Assembly: GCF_000482325.1 (NCBI RefSeq)
Contig: NZ_KI535295.1
Coordinates: forward strand, 1,514,348-1,578,347
Direction: 5' to 3'
Source of the DNA: Bacillus sp. UNC438CL73TsuS30
GTDB lineage: Bacteria; Bacillota; Bacilli; Bacillales; Cytobacillaceae
Length of the DNA stretch: 64,000 bases
The notes beneath the pieces are model-generated. The model searched no databases and was not told the origin of the DNA. It saw nothing but the letters and a program-made list of their open reading frames with translations. Positions 35,082-44,956 of the stretch are shown here, one piece after another (position 1 is the stretch's first letter; every line of letters starts with the position of its first letter). The position numbers and the translations under genes were made by a program.

Positions 35082-36989
35082 ATGGCAATTACCATACCTG
35101 AAACAATCAGATCGACTGCAACCACCGGTGAGCGGTTATTTTTTCGAACTCTCAAAACCTATCTGCCTGATGACTATATTGTCTACTTCGAACCGGAAAT
35201 TCAGGGGAAAAGACCTGATTTTGTCATTATTGGACCGGATCTTGGACTTGTCGTGTTGGAAGTGAAAGATTACACGAAAAAAACACTTTTTCAAATCAAT
35301 CATGATGAATGGCATATCGTGACCACCTCTGGAGATCAGGCGGTGATTAAAAGTCCGATGAAGCAGGCAAGAGATAATATGTTTCATGTTGTCGATGTCC
35401 TAAAGAAAGATAAAAATCTAGTCCAATTAGATGGGAAATATATGTTTCAATTAAAATTCCCATACGGCCATGGAGTCGTATTTACGAGAATGAATGCAAA
35501 GGATTTTGTTCAGGAGGGACTATATTCCGTCATTGAACCTCATCTCTGTTTGACACGCGGTGAAATCGATCCAGATAAAGAGGAGTTTTCTGAAGAAGTC
35601 TTAATGGAAAAGATTTTGAATATGTTTGTCGTTCCATTTCGGCTAAGGGAACCACTTTCAACTGAAGATATCAATGCCATTCGTTATCATTTATTTCCGG
35701 AAGTAAGGATAAGCGCCGAATTTAAACCGCCTGTACCTTATCAGGACCAGCTATTACTTTCGTTACATGATATTAAAACGATGGATTTACATCAGGAAAA
35801 TCTTGCGAAACAAATTGGTGATAAAAATCGTTTGATTCGCGGGGTAGCAGGGAGCGGCAAGACGATTATCTTAGCCAGTCGGGCGAAGATGTTGTCCAAA
35901 CAGAACCCGGATTGGAAGATTCTTATTCTTTGTTATAACATTTCACTGGCGAATGCGATCCAACAAATGATCCATCATATGCTGAATGAGCCCGAGGATT
36001 TATTCGATTTTGATCCGAATCGAAAAAGTGTTCAAAATCAAAACATTATCGTTCGGAATTTCCATGCTTGGTTAAAAAATGATTTAAAAATTCGAGAGCA
36101 GCAGCTGCCTGATATCATTGAAAAAATTGAGAAGAATGAAGCCATTCTACCAAACTATGATGCGATTCTTATTGATGAGGGTCAGGACTTTGAGACGGAT
36201 TGGCTGCGTCTAGTTAGCTTGCTGTTAAATACTGAAACTCAATCTCTTTTGCTAGTAGAAGATCGTGCTCAGACCATTTACAATCGAAAAAGGTCTTATG
36301 TGCAGGATACCGGTTTAAGTTTCCAAGGCAGATCGAAAGTTTTATCGATTAATTATCGAAATACACAGCAAATTGTTAAGTTCGCATGGGATTTTTACCG
36401 CGAACATTCCGTGTTTAAAAATAAAGTGGTGAACCGTGAGCTGGAAGGAGAGATTATTGCCCCGCAAAGCACAAAGAGAAAAGGTCCGGATCCTGGAATT
36501 TTAAAGGCCGCCAACTTCTTTGATGAAATGAGATTAGTTTCGAGACAAATTAAGAAGCTGCATGAAGAGAAAAAGGTACCATATGAAGAGATGCTGATCC
36601 TTTATCGAGTGAAACGGACGCATAAATTCCCCATCATTGATATCATTAAACGTTCATTAACCGAATACGGACTCCCGTTTTATTGGATAACTGAAAATGA
36701 TGTATCGAAGCGATCCTTTGAGAAGGAGGATGGCAAAATCAAAATCAGTACCATCGACAGCAGTAAAGGATTGGATTTCCGGGCTGTATTTATCGTGAAC
36801 GTTGATTCGATGCCATTTCCATTGGAAGAGGATAAAGAGAGGGAAGTATCGTTGTTATACATAGGGATGACGAGGGCGAAGGAGTATCTTTGTTTGTCTT
36901 ATTCGGGGGAATCGGAGTTTACGAAATATCTTGATCAAAATTCAACGGAAAGAAGAAGGCTATTGGGGAGAATTGAAAATATAAAATAA
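35082..36989 (+). CDS. NERD-domain nuclease fused to a UvrD-type helicase
   Basis: The ATG at 35082 has GGAG eight bases upstream; the longer frame from 35049 lacks a site. The 635-residue protein begins with a NERD domain (about 1-130; RPDFVIIGPDLGLVVLEVKD holds the Asp and Glu-x-Lys of the nuclease fold). An SF1 helicase follows: Walker A GVAGSGKTI, LIDEGQDF, and the UvrD C-terminal motifs ISTIDSSKGLDF and LLYIGMTRAKEYL. NERD-helicases act on DNA ends in repair or defence. A possible promoter (TTAGTC, 18 bases, TATAAT at 35045-35050) precedes it. Confidence 0.88.
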   Translation: MAITIPETIRSTATTGERLFFRTLKTYLPDDYIVYFEPEIQGKRPDFVIIGPDLGLVVLEVKDYTKKTLFQINHDEWHIVTTSGDQAVIKSPMKQARDNMFHVVDVLKKDKNLVQLDGKYMFQLKFPYGHGVVFTRMNAKDFVQEGLYSVIEPHLCLTRGEIDPDKEEFSEEVLMEKILNMFVVPFRLREPLSTEDINAIRYHLFPEVRISAEFKPPVPYQDQLLLSLHDIKTMDLHQENLAKQIGDKNRLIRGVAGSGKTIILASRAKMLSKQNPDWKILILCYNISLANAIQQMIHHMLNEPEDLFDFDPNRKSVQNQNIIVRNFHAWLKNDLKIREQQLPDIIEKIEKNEAILPNYDAILIDEGQDFETDWLRLVSLLLNTETQSLLLVEDRAQTIYNRKRSYVQDTGLSFQGRSKVLSINYRNTQQIVKFAWDFYREHSVFKNKVVNRELEGEIIAPQSTKRKGPDPGILKAANFFDEMRLVSRQIKKLHEEKKVPYEEMLILYRVKRTHKFPIIDIIKRSLTEYGLPFYWITENDVSKRSFEKEDGKIKISTIDSSKGLDFRAVFIVNVDSMPFPLEEDKEREVSLLYIGMTRAKEYLCLSYSGESEFTKYLDQNSTERRRLLGRIENIK

Positions 36990-37583
36990 ATATTTTAGCA
37001 TTTTAACAGATAAAAGAGATTTAAAATTAGAAATATAGGGAGAGTGTAGAAATTTAGAAAGGCTTATATTTTAAATACAAATCTCACGAATAATTAATTT
37101 TATATATAGAATTCTAGTGCCTGACCCCCGATGGACTAAAGCGTTAACATACTGGGAGTCAGGCACAAATTTCAAGTTTAATAAATGGATTTCTACAGTT
37201 ATTGAAGTTAAATCTAATGACAAAATCATTTTTGCTAGACATGGTACAAAATCTGAACGAAAAAATCCAATTGTTTTAAAAGGCATATATATATGATGTT
37301 GGAAATATTATTCGAATTTCACTTCTCAGAACAGTGAGTTTCAATATCTATGATTAGAAGTAATGTTATGGAGATGAAATAACGGCTCTGCAAAAGTTGA
37401 GTAATTATTTGTCAGTGTTATTCACAGAATACTAATAATTATTAAAATTTATTAAAAACTATGATATTATTAATAATAAATTGCTATTTAAAGGTGTATC
37501 TACAAAACTATTAATCCGCATACTAAGGTTTCCTCATGTGTTATAAGAATTATCCATAATTAAAATTAGGTAGTAGGTGTTAC
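36990..37583. other. Boundary region between the defence island and the metabolic genes
   Basis: It contains the REP-like palindrome at 37117-37166 and, directly behind it, a short protein-like frame (KWISTVIEVKSNDKIIFARH, then GTKSERKNPIVLKGIYI, ending near 37296) with no start. This is probably the end of a gene truncated at the repeat. The rest is AT-rich leader for the histidine kinase gene. Confidence 0.45.
37117..37166. repeat. REP-like palindrome, family 1 (most complete copy)
   Basis: GTGCCTGACCCCC (37117-37129) and GGGAGTCAGGCAC (37154-37166) form 13-base arms with one mismatch around a spacer containing CTAAAGCGTTAA. Confidence 0.8.
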
Positions 37584-38987
37584 ATGTATATTTCCAATAA
37601 ATACAAATATTTCACATTCTATCTACTTCTTACGATTATCCCTATCATCCTTATAAATTTTTTGCTTTACAATTTGCTTTATTCACAATTACAAAAAAAT
37701 ATTTTGGAAAGCAATTTAGATATCTTAAAACAATCTAATAACACACTTTCACTAATAAAAAGTACAGGAATTACAATAAAAGCAAATGATGAAATGCAAA
37801 AAATAATTTATTATTCATTGTCTAATTCTATTTGGGGGGAAGGGAGTGAGTTGTTAATAGTAGACGGTGACCAGAACTTAATTTTTACTACTAATAAACA
37901 CATGGCAAGTAAAAAACTTGAAACTCCTATTTTTAAAACTTCTAAATCGGATGGCTATTTTACTGTTAATTATCTTAACGTAAAAAGAGAATTAAGTTTT
38001 TCATATAATCCTATACTGGGTTGGTATTTAATTATACTAAGCCCTACAGCTGAGATTTTTAAACAAATTTCCTACATAAAAACATTAATGACTACCATCA
38101 CCATTACTAGTATTTTTATTTTGGTTTTTATAATCTATTTTGTATCCTCACGGTTAAATAAATCTACGGCAACTCTAAAGAAAAAGTTGAAAGATATTGA
38201 AAATGGCGAAATTAGAATCATAGATGATCGAAAAATTAGGATTAAAGACGAACTGTGGGAGATCGGATTAAGTTTTAACAGAATTGTACATCGGTATACT
38301 GAAATGGAATACCAAAACAAACTAATGAACAATGAAGCGAAATTACTTGCTTTACAATCTCAAATTAATCCACACTTTCTGCATAATACACTAGAAACCA
38401 TAAATTCGATAGCATATATTAACAATGTTCCACTTATTTCTGAATTAAGCAGGTCATTATCCAGCATGTTTCGCTATAATACGGTGAGTAATGGGAAGTA
38501 TGTTACGTTGGGTGATGAGATACAACATGTTGAAAACTATCTAAATGTTCAACTTATTAGATTTGAAGGTATGATTGAAAAGGAAATTGAAATTGACAAA
38601 GATATTTTGAACTGTAAGATCATAAAATTTGTCCTTCAACCTATAATAGAAAACTGCTTTGATCATGGACTCGAAGACTTGACCGAAGGGGGAGTAATAA
38701 AGATTAAAGCCTGCAGGGATAATCAACAAATAAGAATATTTGTTGAGGACAACGGTGTGGGAATGGAAGAAGATGCAAGGGAAAGATTGAATAAAAGTTT
38801 TAAAGAAAACGTAATTCATAAAAATGATAGAGAAAAATCTGATACTAATACGGGTGTAGGGATTTCAAATGTAAACAGCAGAATAAAACTTGCATTTGGG
38901 GACGAATTTGGATTATCCGTGGAAAATCGGGAACCCTCAGGTCTCATTGTAAGAGTAAATCTACCTTTTATCATTAATCAGAACTAA
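37584..38987 (+). CDS. YesM-type sensor histidine kinase
   Basis: The 467-residue protein has a transmembrane helix at about 11-32, an extracellular sensing region (33-165, dCache-like), a second transmembrane helix at about 170-188 and a HAMP-like linker. The His_kinase domain has H264 in INPHFLHNTLE, and an HATPase domain follows (QPIIENCFDHG, VEDNGVGM, TGVGISNVNSR). This is the LytS/YesM class, which in Bacillus typically senses extracellular sugars or related nutrients. It pairs with the AraC-type regulator 47 bases downstream. Its position suggests control of the transport and catabolic operon starting at 40772. Confidence 0.9.
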   Translation: MYISNKYKYFTFYLLLTIIPIILINFLLYNLLYSQLQKNILESNLDILKQSNNTLSLIKSTGITIKANDEMQKIIYYSLSNSIWGEGSELLIVDGDQNLIFTTNKHMASKKLETPIFKTSKSDGYFTVNYLNVKRELSFSYNPILGWYLIILSPTAEIFKQISYIKTLMTTITITSIFILVFIIYFVSSRLNKSTATLKKKLKDIENGEIRIIDDRKIRIKDELWEIGLSFNRIVHRYTEMEYQNKLMNNEAKLLALQSQINPHFLHNTLETINSIAYINNVPLISELSRSLSSMFRYNTVSNGKYVTLGDEIQHVENYLNVQLIRFEGMIEKEIEIDKDILNCKIIKFVLQPIIENCFDHGLEDLTEGGVIKIKACRDNQQIRIFVEDNGVGMEEDARERLNKSFKENVIHKNDREKSDTNTGVGISNVNSRIKLAFGDEFGLSVENREPSGLIVRVNLPFIINQN

Positions 38988-39034
38988 TAATCATCTTATA
39001 TGGTAATTTTAATAACTTTATGGGAGGGAAGTAT

Positions 39035-40471
39035 TTGATTAAAATGATGATTTTGGAGGATGAACCTTGGATTAGAAAAGGGATAGAAAATATGTTGCCT
39101 TGGGGTGATATGGGGATCGATTATGTTGGTTTTGCAAGTAACGGTAAAAAAGGTTTGGAGCTCCTCGATACCTATAGGCCAGACATTGTTATAACCGATA
39201 TAAAAATGCCAATTATGAATGGAATCACTTTTTTGGAAAATATACGAAAAATGGGGCTTAATCGTATTAAAGTAATCATCCTAACCGGTTATGATGATTT
39301 TATATTTACAAAGAAGGCTATCCAGCTCGGGGCAACAGACTATATTTTAAAACCAATTGATCCACATGAATTAAAAGAAACAGTTATAAAAGCGATTCAT
39401 ACCATCAAACAGGAAAACCAAACTTCCCTAAATGTATCTAGGGTACAGGTAGCCAATTATCTGTACGAACAAGTTATGCACACTTCAAAACCAGCATATG
39501 AAGAATTCATCTTGCCATTTCCTTACTTTAGTTTATTGATATCTACGGAACCATTATCAAAACAAATATTAAAAACGGATTATTCCTTATGCGATTATTT
39601 TTCCTTTCAATTTGGTTATGCCATGGTGTACACCTTATGCTTTCAGAATGAAATATCTTACAAAGAGATGTTGAAGGGACGATTATCCACATTACAATAT
39701 GCTTCCAATAATTTGGGTATAAGCAAACTTTATTCAAGTGAACGAAACCATATTGTCGATGCATTCCAAGAAGCTCAGATTAATTTACAAAAAAATCTAA
39801 AGCACGGTATAAAGATTGAGGATTTAAACCGTAAGAAATTCTATTTGTCTAAAGAGCAGGAAAAAGAAATACTATCTTTGTTACAAATGGGCGAAAAGAC
39901 AAAGCTCCTGCAATTTATGAAAGAACTGATAAAAACTAATTTCTTGTTTGAGGAGAAATGGATTTTCACCTTCCAAATTTATACATTTTTGAGTCGGTAT
40001 TTAAATAAGCCGAACAATATAATAAACAATAATAGCTTGTTTTATAAATTGAAAATAGCGAATTGTAATGAAGATTTAGACATGATTACAGAAGAGGAAA
40101 TTTTCCCTTTACTTGACCAAATCATAGGGGAATGGAATAAGTCGCCATCGGATATTGGAAAAAGAGCAAAAAAATATATTGATGAAAATTTTGTGAATCC
40201 GTTGTTATCATTAACTTTGGTAGCCGATACGTTAAAAACATCCCCTTCTTATTTAAGCCACATATTTAAGAATGAACTTAATGTGAATTTTATAGAATAC
40301 TTAACTGAAAAGAGAGTTTTATGTGCAAAGGAAAAGTTGTTGAACACGAAAATGCCCGCTTATCTAATTAGTGAAGCTGTTGGATTTAACGATTCAAAGT
40401 ACTTTAACCGTGTATTTAAGAAACAAACAGGTTTAACACCAAAACAATTTCGTGAAATAAGTAATACTTAA
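39035..40471 (+). CDS. YesN-type response regulator with AraC DNA-binding domain
   Basis: TTG at 39035 is preferred: GGAGG lies seven bases upstream, and relatives begin with MIK...ILEDEP. The 478-residue protein has a receiver domain with phosphoacceptor D55 (IVITDIKMP), a long middle region and a C-terminal AraC pair of helix-turn-helices (SLTLVADTLKTSPSYLSHIF and ISEAVGFNDSKYFNRVFKKQ). It should activate promoters after phosphorylation by the kinase upstream. The adjacent polyamine-type operon is the likely target. Confidence 0.9.
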   Translation: MIKMMILEDEPWIRKGIENMLPWGDMGIDYVGFASNGKKGLELLDTYRPDIVITDIKMPIMNGITFLENIRKMGLNRIKVIILTGYDDFIFTKKAIQLGATDYILKPIDPHELKETVIKAIHTIKQENQTSLNVSRVQVANYLYEQVMHTSKPAYEEFILPFPYFSLLISTEPLSKQILKTDYSLCDYFSFQFGYAMVYTLCFQNEISYKEMLKGRLSTLQYASNNLGISKLYSSERNHIVDAFQEAQINLQKNLKHGIKIEDLNRKKFYLSKEQEKEILSLLQMGEKTKLLQFMKELIKTNFLFEEKWIFTFQIYTFLSRYLNKPNNIINNNSLFYKLKIANCNEDLDMITEEEIFPLLDQIIGEWNKSPSDIGKRAKKYIDENFVNPLLSLTLVADTLKTSPSYLSHIFKNELNVNFIEYLTEKRVLCAKEKLLNTKMPAYLISEAVGFNDSKYFNRVFKKQTGLTPKQFREISNT

Positions 40472-40771
40472 TAGGTCATTATTTTCTTATATTTCTTTAA
40501 ATCTACTTTTTTAAAAAACCTATTTGAAAGTGAAGAATCCATTTGAATTAAATGGGTTTTTTCTATTTCCTGGACTATTAAATCTTTCCGCTGAAATGAT
40601 GCAATACCTAACTGGCCTAGAAAAGCACTTGTTTCCTTTTAGATAAAACTAAAAAAAATACACCTATTCAAAATATTATAATTTTCTGAATAAACTGAAT
40701 GGCCTATAATTTTAAATAAATATACTACACTACGATGTTTTATTTTTATTTAAAGAAAGCGGGGATTTTAA
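40472..40771. other. Leader between the regulator and the catabolic operon
   Basis: It holds the short terminator at 40539-40562 and AT-rich sequence that should contain the operon promoter and the regulator's binding sites. No clear direct repeat for an AraC-type regulator is visible. Confidence 0.45.
40539..40562 (+). terminator. Short terminator after the response regulator
   Basis: CCATTT (40539-40544) pairs with AAATGG (40550-40555), followed by G and six T. Confidence 0.6.
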
Positions 40772-41893
40772 TTGGAAAAAAAAACAGCTTATATTTATGA
40801 TGAAAGTTCCTTTTGGCATGATACTGGAAATGGTGCATTGTTTATTCCAAGTGGAGGGTTTGTTGAACCGGATTCTTATGTTGAAAGTCCTGCGTCAAAA
40901 AGACGGGTAAACAATCTATTAGAACGATGTGGAATGATGAAACAACTTGAGGTGATAACCCCTCGTCCAGCAACTAGAAAAGAAATTGAATATTATCATA
41001 CAGAAGAGTATATAAACCGGATTAAAGCGTTAAGCGATGGTTTTGGCGGAGATGCAGGGGATGGGTATACACCGTTTGGAAAAGGTTCTTATGAAATTGC
41101 TCTTCTTTCTGCTGGAGCTGCTATAACTGGGGTTGAGGCTGTTATGGAAGAACGGGTAAAAAACGCATATGTAATGTCAAGACCTGCTGGGCATCACGCA
41201 GAGGCAGATTGTGGAAGAGGATTTTGTATATTTAATAATGTTGTGGTTGCGGCTGAATATGCAAAACAAATATATGGCCTAAATCGGATTATGATCTTAG
41301 ATTGGGATGTGCATCATGGAAATGGGACAGAAAACGCCTTCTATAATGATCCTAGTACATTATTTATCTCACTGCATCAAGAATATAATTTTCCCCAAGA
41401 TAGAGGGTTTGCAGAGCACATTGGAGAGGGGGAGGGACTTGGCTTTAATATTAATATTCCTCTTCCGCCAGGAACATCAAATGAAGGTTACATACACGCA
41501 TTTGAAAGGGTTATCATTCCCGTGGCTAATGAGTTTAAACCAGAATTAATTATTGTTTCGGCTGGGCAGGATTCAAGTATCTATGATCCCCTATCAAGGA
41601 TGATGGTAAATTCGGAAGGATTTAGACAAATGACGGACCTTGTAAAAGGGATAGCTGATCGCCATTGTAATGGGAGAATCGTTATTTGTCATGAGGGAGG
41701 TTATAGTACTGCTTATGTTCCTTTTTGTACATTGGCAATCATTGAATCCCTCAGTGGTCTAAATTCGGGTGTGGAAGACCCTTTTAGGATTTTTCATACA
41801 AATATGCTTCCGATTCACCGTTTAATGGATCACCAAAAGGCCTATGTTGACAATGTAGTAGAGTTAATATCCCCTTATTGGAATTTAGATTAA
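40772..41893 (+). CDS. Class II histone deacetylase/acetylpolyamine amidohydrolase homologue
   Basis: The start is TTG behind GCGGGGA. The 373-residue protein shows the arginase/deacetylase fold motifs: RPAGHHAE with H141-H142, DWDVHHGNG with zinc ligands D179 and H181, third ligand D267 in SAGQDSSIYDPL and catalytic Tyr311 in HEGGY. The full length matches the bacterial class II HDAC group. These enzymes remove acyl groups from N-acetylated polyamines or other amides. Here the neighbours (putrescine aminotransferase, aldehyde dehydrogenase) favour acylated polyamine as substrate. It is the first gene of the ten-gene run. Confidence 0.88.
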   Translation: MEKKTAYIYDESSFWHDTGNGALFIPSGGFVEPDSYVESPASKRRVNNLLERCGMMKQLEVITPRPATRKEIEYYHTEEYINRIKALSDGFGGDAGDGYTPFGKGSYEIALLSAGAAITGVEAVMEERVKNAYVMSRPAGHHAEADCGRGFCIFNNVVVAAEYAKQIYGLNRIMILDWDVHHGNGTENAFYNDPSTLFISLHQEYNFPQDRGFAEHIGEGEGLGFNINIPLPPGTSNEGYIHAFERVIIPVANEFKPELIIVSAGQDSSIYDPLSRMMVNSEGFRQMTDLVKGIADRHCNGRIVICHEGGYSTAYVPFCTLAIIESLSGLNSGVEDPFRIFHTNMLPIHRLMDHQKAYVDNVVELISPYWNLD

Positions 41894-42050
41894 TTTATAT
41901 GGTTCAGGTAAATCAAAAGAATGTCCACCTTACTAGAAGAGCCAAATTTTTAAAAAAATCAAATATCCTAATATAAACAAATAGAATAGTTGAAAGTCCT
42001 GTTTTTATAGTTTGAAAATGCTTGAATCAAAAATAGTGGAGGGATTGTTT

Positions 42051-42923
42051 GTGCAAAGTACTGGAAAGATTGCCTTGCCTGAAGGAAAGAGAGTGGCGGT
42101 AAACATTGGTGTAGATTTTGACGCTGCATCTGTATGGATGGGGACCTTTAAGAGATTTTCCCCTTCCTACATGGCTCGAGGTGAGTTTGGTGCGGAAGTT
42201 GGCGTTCCAAGATTACTAAAATTATTTAATAAGTATACCATCCAAACAAGCTTTTGCATTCCAGGACATACAATCGACACACACACTGATATCTGCAAAG
42301 AAATCGTTACAATAGGACACGAAGTCTGTCATCATGGGTACGCACATGAAGACCCGACTGATTTACCATATGAGCAGGAAGAGAAGATCATGAATATGGG
42401 TCTTGAGGCATTAGATCGAATTGGTGTTAAGCCTAGAGGTTACCGTTCCCCATCGTGGGATTATAGTCCGAACACTCTTAGTATTTTGGAAAAACATGGG
42501 TTTAGCTATGATAGCAGCTTGATGGGAAATGATTTATATCCTTATCGTCCGCGTCCAGTTGAGATAAATGAGGATAACGGAAATAAATTTGGGCCGCCAA
42601 GTAAAATCATAGAGATTCCGGTGTCCTGGTACTTAGATGATTTCCCTACACAGGAATTCGTTCCAGGAGGGGCTGAGGGGATGAGATCAAATCAAGAGTT
42701 ATATGACAGATGGAAATCAATCTTTGACTATGCATGTGAAGAAGAGGAAGGAGCGTGTTATATATTAACAGTGCATCCTCAAACCATCGGTCGTGCACAT
42801 AACATTCAAATGTTAGAAAAATTAATCAAATATATGGATTCCCGTGGAGCCTGGTTTACTACATTAGGCAGTATTTATGATTCATATGTTGAAAATATAG
42901 AATATGTTATTCATCCTGAATAA
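42051..42923 (+). CDS. NodB-type polysaccharide deacetylase family (PuuE allantoinase-like)
   Basis: The GTG at 42051 is chosen because TGGAGGG lies seven bases upstream; the frame is open from 42012. The 290-residue protein has the NodB fold: motif 1 VNIGVDFDAAS, motif 2 with the metal-binding histidines in CHHGYAHED, and GYRSPSWDYS. It lacks a signal peptide, so it is cytoplasmic. That fits the PuuE-like branch, which acts on small amides (allantoin, imides) rather than polymers. In this operon it would open or deacylate a small nitrogen compound. Confidence 0.82.
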   Translation: MQSTGKIALPEGKRVAVNIGVDFDAASVWMGTFKRFSPSYMARGEFGAEVGVPRLLKLFNKYTIQTSFCIPGHTIDTHTDICKEIVTIGHEVCHHGYAHEDPTDLPYEQEEKIMNMGLEALDRIGVKPRGYRSPSWDYSPNTLSILEKHGFSYDSSLMGNDLYPYRPRPVEINEDNGNKFGPPSKIIEIPVSWYLDDFPTQEFVPGGAEGMRSNQELYDRWKSIFDYACEEEEGACYILTVHPQTIGRAHNIQMLEKLIKYMDSRGAWFTTLGSIYDSYVENIEYVIHPE

Positions 42924-42993
42924 TGAAAAGGGCTAATCTATCATTACCAGTAAATGGTTTTGATATTTAAATTTATTAGGAAGAGGTGATTCT

Positions 42994-43881
42994 ATGAAAC
43001 TTGTAAAAATCTCTGTATGTCAATTTAAATTAGAGCCGGTAAGCAGCTTTAAAGAGTTTGAGAATCAAGTCAATGCATTGTTGAAAGATGTGCCTTCAGA
43101 TTCCGATTATGTCCTATTTCCTGAGTCGTTTACCGTAGGGTTATTAACTGTTTTCCCAGACTTTAATGAATTAGAAGTAAAAGAAGTAACTAGAATCGAT
43201 GAATTTACGCAACAGTACAAGAATTTCTTTAGTCGTCTTGCGAATGATAGGAAGCAGGTTATTATTGGAGGATCCCATTTAGAACGCCGAGGAGATAACT
43301 ATTTTAATATTGCTTATATTTTCAAACAAGATGGAACCTATGTAGGACACAAAAAGACTCATATCTTTCCTGCAGAGGCAGATTGGGGAACAAAAGAAGG
43401 AGATCAAATCGAAGTTTTTGATATCGGACCTGCAAAAATTGGGGTGGCTATCTGTTATGAGGCTGAAATTCCCGAAGTGTCTCATATCTTAAGTCAAAAT
43501 GGTGCTGAAATTATTTTCTGTCCATCTTATACAATTACAGAACATGGATTTTGGAGAGTTCGTCATTGCGCCCAATCTCGTTGTATTGAAAACCAGGTGT
43601 ATTTCGTCCATTGTCCAACAGTTGGTGAGATAGGCGGACCTGTAGGCAAAGGATACGGCCGAGCTTCAATATTGAGTCCTTGCGATAGTGCTTGGCCGGA
43701 TACAGGGGTTATCACTGAGGCGGAAACAAATTGTAGCATGGTTATTACAGGCATAGTAGACCTTGATGAATTATATGAAAATCGTAAAAATGGAGCAGCA
43801 ACAACATTTAAGGATCGACAACGGAGAAAAGAGTTGTATTTAAAATACAAACCATATAAAGAACAAGAAATAAATATTTAG
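42994..43881 (+). CDS. Nitrilase-superfamily amidase (N-carbamoylputrescine amidase-like)
   Basis: GAAGAGGTGA precedes the ATG. The 295-residue protein has the Glu-Lys-Cys triad of carbon-nitrogen hydrolases: E44 (FPESF), K121 (HKKTHIF) and C154 (AICYEAEIPE). The family hydrolyses amides and N-carbamoyl amines. N-carbamoylputrescine as substrate is an inference from the putrescine-type genes around it. The next gene starts 11 bases downstream, so the two are cotranscribed. Confidence 0.87.
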   Translation: MKLVKISVCQFKLEPVSSFKEFENQVNALLKDVPSDSDYVLFPESFTVGLLTVFPDFNELEVKEVTRIDEFTQQYKNFFSRLANDRKQVIIGGSHLERRGDNYFNIAYIFKQDGTYVGHKKTHIFPAEADWGTKEGDQIEVFDIGPAKIGVAICYEAEIPEVSHILSQNGAEIIFCPSYTITEHGFWRVRHCAQSRCIENQVYFVHCPTVGEIGGPVGKGYGRASILSPCDSAWPDTGVITEAETNCSMVITGIVDLDELYENRKNGAATTFKDRQRRKELYLKYKPYKEQEINI

Positions 43882-43892
43882 GAGGAATTTTG

Positions 43893-44936
43893 ATGAGAAA
43901 GTTTATGCCGCTATTCATTTTATTGTTAATTGTCATGTTAACAGGATGTAATTCAAGCTCAAGCTCAACCACTGGGAGTTCAGGTAAATCAGATAATGCA
44001 AGTGCGGGTTCAAAGGTAACTGATTCTAATAAACCTAAAAGAATAGCATTTTTCTCATCCGCTGCAAGTAATAACTATTTACAAACAGCAATCACACATG
44101 CTGAAAAGACAGCAAAAGATTTAGGCATGAAATTAGACGTGTTTGATGGCCAATTTGATCCCCTGGTGCAATTAAACCAAATACAAAATGCTATTACTTC
44201 AGGCAAGTATGACGGTTTTGTCGTAGAAGCGAATGACGGAAATCTAGTTTGTAAAATTCTAACCGAAGATGCCCCTAAGGCAGGAATTGCTGTTGCAGCT
44301 ATTGACATAGAACTTTGTGGTGTACAGGATAATGCTCCAAAAGGTGTATTAAGCTTTGTAAGTGGTCAAGGGCTTGTTGTTTATAAGGATATTATGCAAA
44401 AAATTATTAAGGACAATCCTGAAGGCGGCAAAATAGCTGTGATCGGAGGTCCGGCAACAGGTAGTAACTATATAAATATGATGCAGGCTGTTAAATCCGA
44501 GTTAACCTCGCAATCTAATTGGAATCTAGCAGGTGAATTTGCTACAGATTATACAGCTAACAAGGCATATCAAGTGGCTCAAAACGTATTACAAGCCAAT
44601 CCAGATTTAGATGTTATCTTTTCAAATTATTCGGGAATGACGGTCGGTGTCGTAGAGGCTGTAAAATCAGCAAACAGAAAGAATGTTAAAATTTATGACT
44701 TTGGCGGCGACCAATGGTCCTTTAAATCGGTAGAAAATGGTGATATTCAACAAACGGTTATTATGTTACCAAAAGAAGAGGTTCAAAGGGGTTTAGAAGC
44801 ACTGCATGACCATTTTAATGGCAAAGAAGTTAAGAAGTTTTATAACTTAACACAAGAAGAAATACTGCCAGGAACACCTTATGTCGAAAAGGATAATATT
44901 AAAGAGTTTAAAGCAAAAGGATTACCGGAGTATTAA
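43893..44936 (+). CDS. ABC importer substrate-binding lipoprotein (RbsB-like)
   Basis: GGAGG lies before the ATG at 43893. The 347-residue protein has a lipoprotein signal peptide with lipobox LTGC (Cys19), then a Ser/Gly-rich linker (about 20-45). A type 1 periplasmic-binding-protein fold follows (FFSSAASNNYLQTAITHAEK ... DGQFDPLVQLNQIQNAI). This is the ribose/sugar class (cluster B), not the usual polyamine PotD class. It would be anchored on the outer face of the membrane and deliver ligand to the permease encoded below. Confidence 0.9.
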   Translation: MRKFMPLFILLLIVMLTGCNSSSSSTTGSSGKSDNASAGSKVTDSNKPKRIAFFSSAASNNYLQTAITHAEKTAKDLGMKLDVFDGQFDPLVQLNQIQNAITSGKYDGFVVEANDGNLVCKILTEDAPKAGIAVAAIDIELCGVQDNAPKGVLSFVSGQGLVVYKDIMQKIIKDNPEGGKIAVIGGPATGSNYINMMQAVKSELTSQSNWNLAGEFATDYTANKAYQVAQNVLQANPDLDVIFSNYSGMTVGVVEAVKSANRKNVKIYDFGGDQWSFKSVENGDIQQTVIMLPKEEVQRGLEALHDHFNGKEVKKFYNLTQEEILPGTPYVEKDNIKEFKAKGLPEY

Positions 44937-44956
44937 AAAGCTTGGAGGTTCGTGAC

